Source: Apricaphanius iberus
Taxonomy: Eukaryota; Chordata; Actinopteri; Cyprinodontiformes; Aphaniidae
Direction of reading: 5' to 3'
Length of the DNA stretch: 64,000 nucleotides
Assembly: GCA_028564705.1 (NCBI GenBank)
Contig: JAPXFQ010002461.1
Location: forward strand, 930,001-994,000
The notes below the pieces were generated by a model. That model saw only the letters and a list, made by a program, of their open reading frames with translations. It did not search any database and had not been told where the DNA came from. Within the stretch, counting starts at the first letter, position 1. Each line of letters begins with the position of its first letter. Of the stretch, positions 43,101 through 52,100 are shown piece by piece. A program made the position numbers and the translations under genes.

Positions 43101-46100
43101 ATATATATGTTTTATTTATTTATTTATTTTTTTATATCTTAGTGTCATTATGCACAACAGGTGCACTTAAATTTAGTGTTGTTTTGAAATGTCATCTTAA
43201 TGACAACATTATTTGTTTTGAAATATTGTAGTGGCATTATATACCAAAGTGCACTTTAATTTTGTGTTTTGAAATGCCATGTAAGTTACATCATGGACAA
43301 ACGTGCACTAATGTTTTGTTTTAAAATGTTGTCTCTGTGACAATTTTGCACCAAACGTGCACTTCATGTTGACAATTTTGTTTGTGCCACTCACTGTTTA
43401 ATAAATACAGTTATTTCAACTTTGACTTAGTTGTGATATCCCCTTTTTGCATGAAAGATTAAAATTGGCATATATAAATGCAGTATGATCAAGAATGTTT
43501 TAATGTAGACATATAGAATCATCATACTGGTGTGACTGTATGCATCAAGTGTTAATTCAAAGCTAATGCAAAATATCGAGATATATATCGTGGTATACGT
43601 GACATGGCCTAAAAACATCGCGGTATTTATAAAAGGCCATATTGCCCAGCCCTACCTGCAACAGTGTTTTGTTGATAAAATTACCAGTAGTGAATTTGCT
43701 GATTCTTGTGCAGGGCGAGCAGCTCCGTGTTCATTTTTTGGTACTACACAGAACAGTGCACCTGCAAACACCAGCTCAGTAGTGAGCACATGTATTGTCG
43801 TTAAACCTTGGTGGTAAACTAGTATCACCAGAACTGCGAAGGCTGCAGCAAACAGGCACCAGACCTTGCAGTCACCATGTCTCGTCCTCCCCTGTCCATT
43901 CGTCTCTTGCTACTCTTGTCACCTGTCCAGAGGTTGGTAGTAACTATTTACATCTTCTCAGTTGCATTAACTTGAGTCACCTTTGAAAAGAAAAAAAATG
44001 TTAGGATTAGTTATGCTACACTGCATTTTACTTATACTTTAATATTTTTCTGGAGTATTGGTTTTCTCACTTAAGTAAAATTTCTAGATACTCTGCTCAC
44101 TCACTTAACTGAATGGAGAATAAATATATTTTAACCAAAAATGCACAAGGTGTTTCAAAAGACAAACTGTGACAGCTTTTTATGGTAATATTCTCGTCGA
44201 GGTCTGTCTTATCGCACAGTGGCGGCGTGAATATTGTGGCATTCATTCCAACATTCTTGATGGTAATATTAGCACAATATTCCTGCAAAGTTGGTCTTAA
44301 AAAATGAAGATCACGCCTTGCCGCATCAGAGGGTGATGTCATGATGTTGAGAACTGTGTTGAAAGTGTGCTGAGCGTCAGCCGGCAACAGTATTTAAAAT
44401 GCAAGTAAACGTGATTTCATCAGCTAAAGACCAGTTTGCCTCAAAGTTAATGGGGACTGTGAAGGAGAGTCACCTTTTTGGAGCAACTCGCAAAAAGACT
44501 GAAGCGAGGCTTCAATCAGAATAAAAAAATTAAAAAAACGAGTTATGTCCAACTATTTTGGACTCCTCTGTCTCATAGTTTATATGCAACCCTGCACTTC
44601 GACAGCCCAGACACAACCCCCCAACCCCCCTTTTATCCAGCCATCACCTAGTCTTTTGTGAAATACACCTGATCGTGGCACATTACCACAGGCTGAAAAC
44701 ATATGAATGACAAAAAGGCTCAACAATGACAGCATTGATGAAGGCATTGCCTTTCGAAAGAGTTTCAGTTTCAGTTGTCCATTCTTGAAAATTAAATATT
44801 AGTAGTTCATATCTATCTTGTTATCTGAGTGGGCGATCTTGACTAGAAAGTGCTTTATGCCGAATCCACTGATCACGCATCTCAACTTTCTGTTGCTTTA
44901 TTTGCATATAGAGTCACAGAACACCTATTGTCCTGAGGCAGTCTTTTACCCAATACCAAAGTGTACCTAATTGAACAAAAAGCTTGACTCATTTTGTTTA
45001 TCTTAAGCCTCTGGAGATTTTTTCATCTTTTGCTCACACCTAGACAGTCTTGGATATCACATTAGCAGACCACATTTTTGAGCAGATGCTGTTGTGGAAA
45101 AAAGACCTTCACCCTCCTCATCAGATTTATTCACAGAGTTCAGAAAGGTGCTTTTTAAATGGTTTGAGGAGGAAGGTTGCTGGAAAAACTTGGTGGAAGA
45201 ACTAAAACAGCAGTTTATTTGTAAATCCTTCTCAGTCAAAACCTTTTCAGAACTTTATTTGATGTCCAGATTATACTCTCCAGTTAGTAGACAGGTTTAT
45301 TTTTTTACCTTTGTTGTCGTGTTTTTACAAGGTTCATGAGAAAAATCTGAAAAATCTTCAGTGATTTGCTGTTATGTCTTGAAATTGCTTATCTTGCAAA
45401 TACTTTAACTAAGGCTTAGTTGAAGATATTAAAAATCAGCCACTGCTTCCTGTTATCTTGATTTTTTTTTTCTGAACAGTGTTAAAAAGAGAAGTACCTC
45501 AAGATTTTTTATTACAATTGTTTTAGAACATTAACATGGTAAAATTGGTTTCATTTCAGCCCAAATGAAATAATTTAAAAAAGTACACTTCCTACTACCT
45601 CTAGTGTTTTTTTCATAATTTGTAGTTATCTATCTTTTGGTATACTTTATTTTTGTATTATTAACTATTACATTTGGGTTTTATTTATTTAAGGTTTGAT
45701 TAAACTATTTTAAATCCAGCAAAAAAGATCAGATCATTAATGGTCAAAACCTTATGAATTGATGCAGTGTTTTTCTTTTCATCTTTTCTTTTTCATCTTG
45801 ATTGTAAACAAATAATTTCAATTTTTGTATTTCTTTCTTCTTGTTAGGATGATCTTGATAGCTGCTCCAGCTCCACCAGTCGCAGTGTCTCAGACAGCTC
45901 TAAGCCTACAGCCAAACCCCGTCGTCTCCAACAGGCAGCCCCCAGTGATCCAGACCTTCCACCAGGTAACTAAAGCCTTGTTCCATTGAGCGGTGTAGCA
46001 CAGGTCGGTGCGGTTTGGTACCCTATTTTATGGTCAGGCACAATTGGTCAAGTTACTTTAAAATAGTAGTCACTGATTACTTCTCCAAGAAAGTAATCGT

Positions 46101-49100
46101 CTTACATTACTAACCCTTAATTCCATTCTTTCTCGAAATTTTATCATATGAAGTTTATCCAACGGTCTCCTTTTACAATGTCTTTCATTAGTTTGACTCT
46201 TAACATCATGCACATTGCATTTAGGAAAAATTTAAATAAAATTAAAAATTTTTTTTTTGACATTTAACCGATTTTCTGGACAATCCAGCATATTTTAAGA
46301 AAACATAGTCTCGTTTCTGTATATTTCTGTATGTAAAGAAACTTTTCTTTGCTCTTACCCCATCATTCAAGTACATGTAAGTAAAATACAGGAATTAAAA
46401 AATACAGGAATTAAAAAAGTCAAATCTTTACCTTGAAGAGTTGCATGGTCCTATCCCGCATTGCTTGTTTCCTCTTGTTGATCGAAACGTGTGTGTGTGT
46501 ATTGCTTGCTTTTGCGTGTTTGTCATGAAACAGTCTCAAATTCACGATTTAGTAAGGCAGTCCGCTTGAGGGAAAGTAACAGTAATATAATTGTTTTGTT
46601 TTAAATCCCTCGAATAATTACTTGAAAAATGAATTGTATTACAAAAATGCATTTCTGCAGGGTTAAACCCAAGCCTCTTACCCATTAGTGTGTCTCATGC
46701 TTATCGCAAGCAGTGTTTTTTTTTCTGTACCACAATCAATGGACTGAGTAGTGTAAAGCCAGTACCTCCGCCCTAATCCTACAATAAAGTTGTCCAATGG
46801 ATCTAAAACTGAAGGGTCCTAGGAATGGGACGGTACAGGTTGGTTGTTTTTACAATGGAAAGAGACACAAAATAGCGCATGGACCTGTGGCGTATCACTC
46901 AGTAGAAAGGAGGCACAATTGTTCTTTCCCCAATGTACCCATTTGTATAGTGTGGCAAACAAAGGACATTAGGGTATACAAGGCATATTTGTGCTATTTA
47001 GCATACAAATCATAAAACAGGATTGTTTGTAAGTGTTAAAAACATTATGGATATTTTTATATTAATAATTCTCATTAGAGATGATCTCTCAGACAACATT
47101 GTCGGGTGTGTGGGACAAATTTTTTAACGGCATTGCATGTTTAGCTTAAACTAGCATGTGGAAAATAGAAGATTGCAGTATAATTATTTAAGAAAGACAG
47201 GACAAAAAGTCTCCAGAAAGCAGTGAGGCATATGATATAGGAGCCAGATCACTGTACCATCCAAAGGTTAACTCCCAGAGCTCTAGTAGGCCTAACTGAC
47301 TGGTTTTATCAGGGGAGGATCCATTTCCCTGCCTGATGTTATGAGATAATATCTCTCCCCAGCTGTTAAAGCAGGGTGCCCCCACACCCCAGCATCCCCT
47401 ATGGTGCCTGCCTCCTAGTAATCTCTTCAGAGTATGTGAATGTGTGCCTTTGTTCAACTTTGTGTGTCTAGGATTTTTAAAGTATCAGTGTTCATTTATG
47501 TGCACGCATAACACTATTCTACCAGAGGTCCTTGTTTTAACCCATTACAGGCAATAGAGACAACTGGGGGTCAGAGGTTAAAGGAGCTCAATAATAGCAA
47601 GGAAGTAGATGAATGCTGTAATCCCTGGCTTCCTAATTAAAAGGTAGAGGTTAAAAGGTAGATATGGTAAAACTAGCCTGCTATGACTCAGACTGGATAT
47701 TTTTGTAAGAATAAGATACAAACCCAATATGTCAGAAGACTTGCTTTCTAAAACCAAAGACAAAGCACATTAGTTGACTTGTGTTCTGTAAGATCCTTAG
47801 GTTCTCAAGGTATGGATAGATTTAGTTGCTTTAGCAAATAAAAAGTGAATTTATGATAACTCGTGTTGGTTAATACTAAAAGTGTAACATGTATTGCTGT
47901 ACATCTGACATCCAAATGGCTTCCTGTAGCATCCAATCAGCCCCAAGTCCAAATATTTAATAGGTGGCAAGTTGGAGGAGAGTTTTTTTTCCGAACAGCT
48001 ACACATGCTGCATTCAGGTACAGCTAGAATTGTAGGTTTTCAAAATATCGAAACAGCTGTTCTGAGTCAGTGGCCTTTAATTATATGCCTACCTGTTTGT
48101 GTTCCTGAGAAATGGAGTCGTTGACATTTTCTCTATAAAGTGTAAGAAAAGTATCCCGTATTGAAGCATGCAAATATATTGACATTTCTGCTAGGGACCT
48201 TCTGTTCCTTCCATGGTTAAGTTTTTGAAGGGTGCTGGTCATTTTTCCATTTGACCATGTCATACATGCATTCATGGCATTTTCCTTGTTATATATATAT
48301 ATATGTGTGTGTATATATATATATATTTTTTTACCCAAATTTAAAGAGTCCCATTTTCATTTTTGGGTTCAAATTGGGTCATTCTTGGTAAGTACATTAC
48401 AACACAGATACTTGACATCAGAGAGGGCGTCATTGCTGTTTTTACTTTACATAAAGTATTTGTGTTTTTCACTCTTTTTATTCAGGCCTTTAGCGCTGCA
48501 GGATAGCAAGCAAACGAAACTGATCGAAGCTTTAGACCTCCTGTAAATCAAGACCTGGCAAAAAAGCCAGAGTTCAAAAAAGAAAATGGGACACCCTGTA
48601 ATGGGTAAATTAGATCCAGAGAGTTAAATAGCAGGGGGTAAAGTGGTAGTTTTACAATGCAGGCTGCAGGTGCAACCACAGTTTTCTTACTGACCTCAGA
48701 ATCACAAGCACACATGCAGGCACTCCCACAGTCATTCATGCTAGAAAGCAGCAAGACCCACACAAACACACGCATGCCTGGATGACCACGCTTAACCTGA
48801 ATGAACATATGGTCCCTTTGTAAGTAAGGTTTACACTCCTTCATTCTCTCTTCCTGCCACTCTGTTTGGACTGACCCATGAGAATTTTGGTGATTGGATT
48901 ATACCAATATGCAGTGAGGCCTGACTAGAGTGGCTGTACACTAAAACTATTCATATTAATTTTCTGTCAACAGCCCTATTTAGTTATGCCTAATTATTGA
49001 TTCTCTTCTTCCTTAAGCCAAGTGTGCAGATACAGGAAAGTAAACATTTGGTTTGGAAATAACACAAAATCAGTAAAGATTTATGTTTCAATTTGCCATG

Positions 49101-52100
49101 AGCAAGTTAGACATTATCCAGTAGGAATGAAAAGTGCTTTTCATCCTGTGGTTGGAAGCAGTCATCGGTTTAATATTTTCATTTTCTTTTGTTAAACTCC
49201 ACTGATGTGCCATTTTAAGTACTTTTCTAACCTTCTAACTCATGACAAAGTATTTTGTTTCTAGATGTCATTACTGCAAGGTAGTATTTACATGATGCAG
49301 CCCCCTTTGGTTCTTTGAATCCAGTCTGATACAGTGTTTCTCAGACTTTATAGGCTCTTGCCCCTTTAGGGAAGACATTCAGGTGCAGTTAAATGATCCA
49401 GTCCTTTCATTCATGATGATGTCACTTTATCACAGTATTCCCGGCTGTATTAATTGTTCAGAGAGTCTGGGTTTTTTCATTATTAATTTTCCTGCTTTTG
49501 GTAAGACACAATGACCGAAAATTGTACTTGTTCTTAATGTTTCAATTTGTCTTTTAAATTTGTTAGACTGTAGACGAGCATTTCCGGACTGAATAACAAA
49601 TGTTGATAAAAATGAAAGATTTTAAATTCAAATCATTCCGCAGTATAAATAACTGGCCTTAAATTAAGATACCCTGTGAAGTTTTATGTTTCTAAGCAAG
49701 TGCTCGTGCAATGTTGCATGAATATATTTAATTGAACTTGCAGGGTTCAGTGCAGTTCAATGGTTTAAGTGGGATTTCTTTGAGGGAGTATGTGTAAAGT
49801 AAACCGAGAAGGAGGAGGTTCAAATCATCTCTTTCATTGATCATAAAGGGCAGTGCAAGATCATTGGCTAACAACATGGATGGACTCCAAGACCTTACAA
49901 GGACACAGCCAGGGTACTGGGAATGCAGTATTATGTGTTTCACTGAGACGTGGCTGCAGGCTTCATTTCCCTAATACCAACGTCTCTCTGCCAGGATTCA
50001 TAACTAAACAAACAGACAAAGATCTGAAGAGGAGTGGGAAAAGAAAGGGAGTTGGAGTAGCAGTACTTGTCAACAATAGATAGTGTTATCCACGACATGT
50101 TACTGTGAAGTATCGTCTCTACAGGCCTGATATTGAACTCTTAGCAATACGTTTTCATCCATATTATTTACCAAGCGTGTTCACCACTGTTACTTTGGCA
50201 ACTGTTTACATTCCACTCATGTGATGACATCAGTTCTGTTTGTAATTCAGCCCCAATGCATTTTTGGCAATATCTGGTGATTTTAATCATGCCTTACTTT
50301 CTGCTAAACTTCCAATATTTCAATTGTTTGTCAGCTGCTCTACCAGAGAAAACAAGACTTGTAATGTATTCATACATGGCCAAAGCAGGACCGAACCAAG
50401 ATTTTTGGCATACTGTTACACACCTAGTTCTGACTTTTCCTTTTCGCTCTGTAGACCTCAGACTTCCAGTATAAGTCTGAGACGTGTCATCTGCAGGAAA
50501 ACCGCTTTTTGTTATGGTTACTGTGAAAAATCAAAGGACATTTTCGAAAGGAAACTGGGTTAAGTCAAACACTTTTGCATCATTAGCGAATAAGTGGACG
50601 TATTTGAGGAATATAAATAACGGCATCAGAGTTCACCTGGACAACAAACTGGACTGGAGACTGAACAGTGAACATGTCTACAAGAGGGGACAGAGCAGAC
50701 TGTACTTCTTGAGGAAGCTTAAATCCTTCAAGGTTTGCAGCAAGATGCTGCATATCTTCTTAAAGTCAGTTTTGGAGTGTAATCTATTTAACCATCATCT
50801 TTTGGGGTAGCAACATAATAGCCATGGACTTAAAAAGGCTCAACAACCTGATGAAGAAGGCTTGTTCTGTGCTGGTGATGACTGTAGAACCACTGGAAAT
50901 GAAGACGCAAAGAAGTCCTGCCCACAGCCATCATGATCTATAAAAACTCCTTGAAGAATTAAATAATGCATTAACTCAATGCAATCTGCTGGGATTCCTT
51001 ACATAGAAAAATTTACTGATTGGAATGTTTGTATAATTGTATTGAGATTACATTTGTTGTGAACTGGCGCTATATAAATAAAAGTTAATTGAATTGAAAA
51101 TAATATGAGCTACAATAACACTTAATTTCTCTCTAGGATGAATTAAATATTTTTTAATTTAATTTAAATATGAATAGTTAGTACTTTGCTTCTAAAATAC
51201 GTTTTGCCTCCTAAAGTTTAATGTATTAACCAACAGCCATTCCACATTAGTTATTTTGCAGAAGTTCACATTTTATTTCCTGCTCAAAATTGTTCAGAAG
51301 GTTGTCAAGCATTATATATTGAATATAATAATGGAACAGGTTCTTTAAAGTTTTAAGCATCAATAACCCAGGATTAACATCCTTTCTAGTGTGTTTACTC
51401 AACTTCTGTTGCATTCTATTTCAGTCTACAGTCTAATGTAGCTGCTATGTTGTTTAAGTTTTATCCGATACTGGTGCCAAACCAGTTCTTTTGAAACGGT
51501 GCTGATGCTTAAACGGTGCTTGAACTGGTGCTTAAAGAATGGAAAACATACATACTTCGTCCAAAAACCGTCTTATTTCGTTATTTTTAGTAGGGCGGTC
51601 AAAAAATTGTGATCTAATTAATCACAGGGTAGCTGTAAATGAATCACCATTCCTAAATTTGACGGAAAAAACTACCGTTTTCATTGTAAATAAAAGTAGA
51701 AATCTAGATGCAGTTGCTCTTTAAAAAATTAAATATAGGAGAAATCAATTAAGTTTTTGTTCTGAACTGCACAATCACATTCACAATGTCTGTGTGGTCC
51801 CATATGAAAAATAATAGCAAATTGAGGTAGAACTAACCAAAATATATGAACAAACTTAACATTTGGATATCAGCAGACTGTATTAAATATCAGATAAATC
51901 AAATGTAATATAGGCTAATCCAATTTTCACAATTGACCATTTTCCAAAAGTAAACACTCATCAGATTCTACAGTTCACCACAACAGGAAATGGATAATTT
52001 TATGCCCTGTCCCAATACCCGCACTTGCACCCTTGTACTCTTCAATTGCGCGTTCCTGTTGAGGGGCGCAAGTGCGTAGGGTGTCCCGATTCTCCTGGCC

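Larger units (their letters stand above)
39847..43654 (+). mobile_element. hAT transposon, 3.8 kb, with ZBED-type transposase
   Basis: Ends TAGGGCTGAGCGGTATATCG (left) and the inverse of TAGGGCTGGGCAATATGGCC (right). A perfect 8-bp duplication CCTGCAAC lies at 39839-39846 and 43655-43662. The subterminal regions hold the ATATCGAGATATATATCGTG style repeats usual in this group. It contains a two-exon transposase gene that is inactivated by small indels. Ends, duplication and coding region are all recognisable, so the insertion is not very old. Confidence 0.93.
20783..45847 (+). other. vps13b: vps13b intron 3 (25 kb)
   Basis: Large intron crowded with elements in its middle (30.0-33.6 kb and 39.8-43.7 kb). 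The stretches 21350-22530, 22600-29090, 33560-37200, 37570-39840 and 43660-45840 are AT-rich and hold no gene or repeat that I can name. The TTATTTGGAAAA, CCAATAGCC and GGGCCGATAG motifs near 24860-24890 and 25548 resemble those at 20220-20420 and may be old repeat traces. Confidence 0.8.

Noticed and set aside
44097..44387. 96-codon minus-strand open frame
   Set aside because: No recognised domain, family or splice context; length is within chance for this intron.
20783..45847. Intronic microRNAs known from human VPS13B (miR-599, miR-875)
   Set aside because: No match to the mature sequences that I remember was seen; the human loci are in a later intron.
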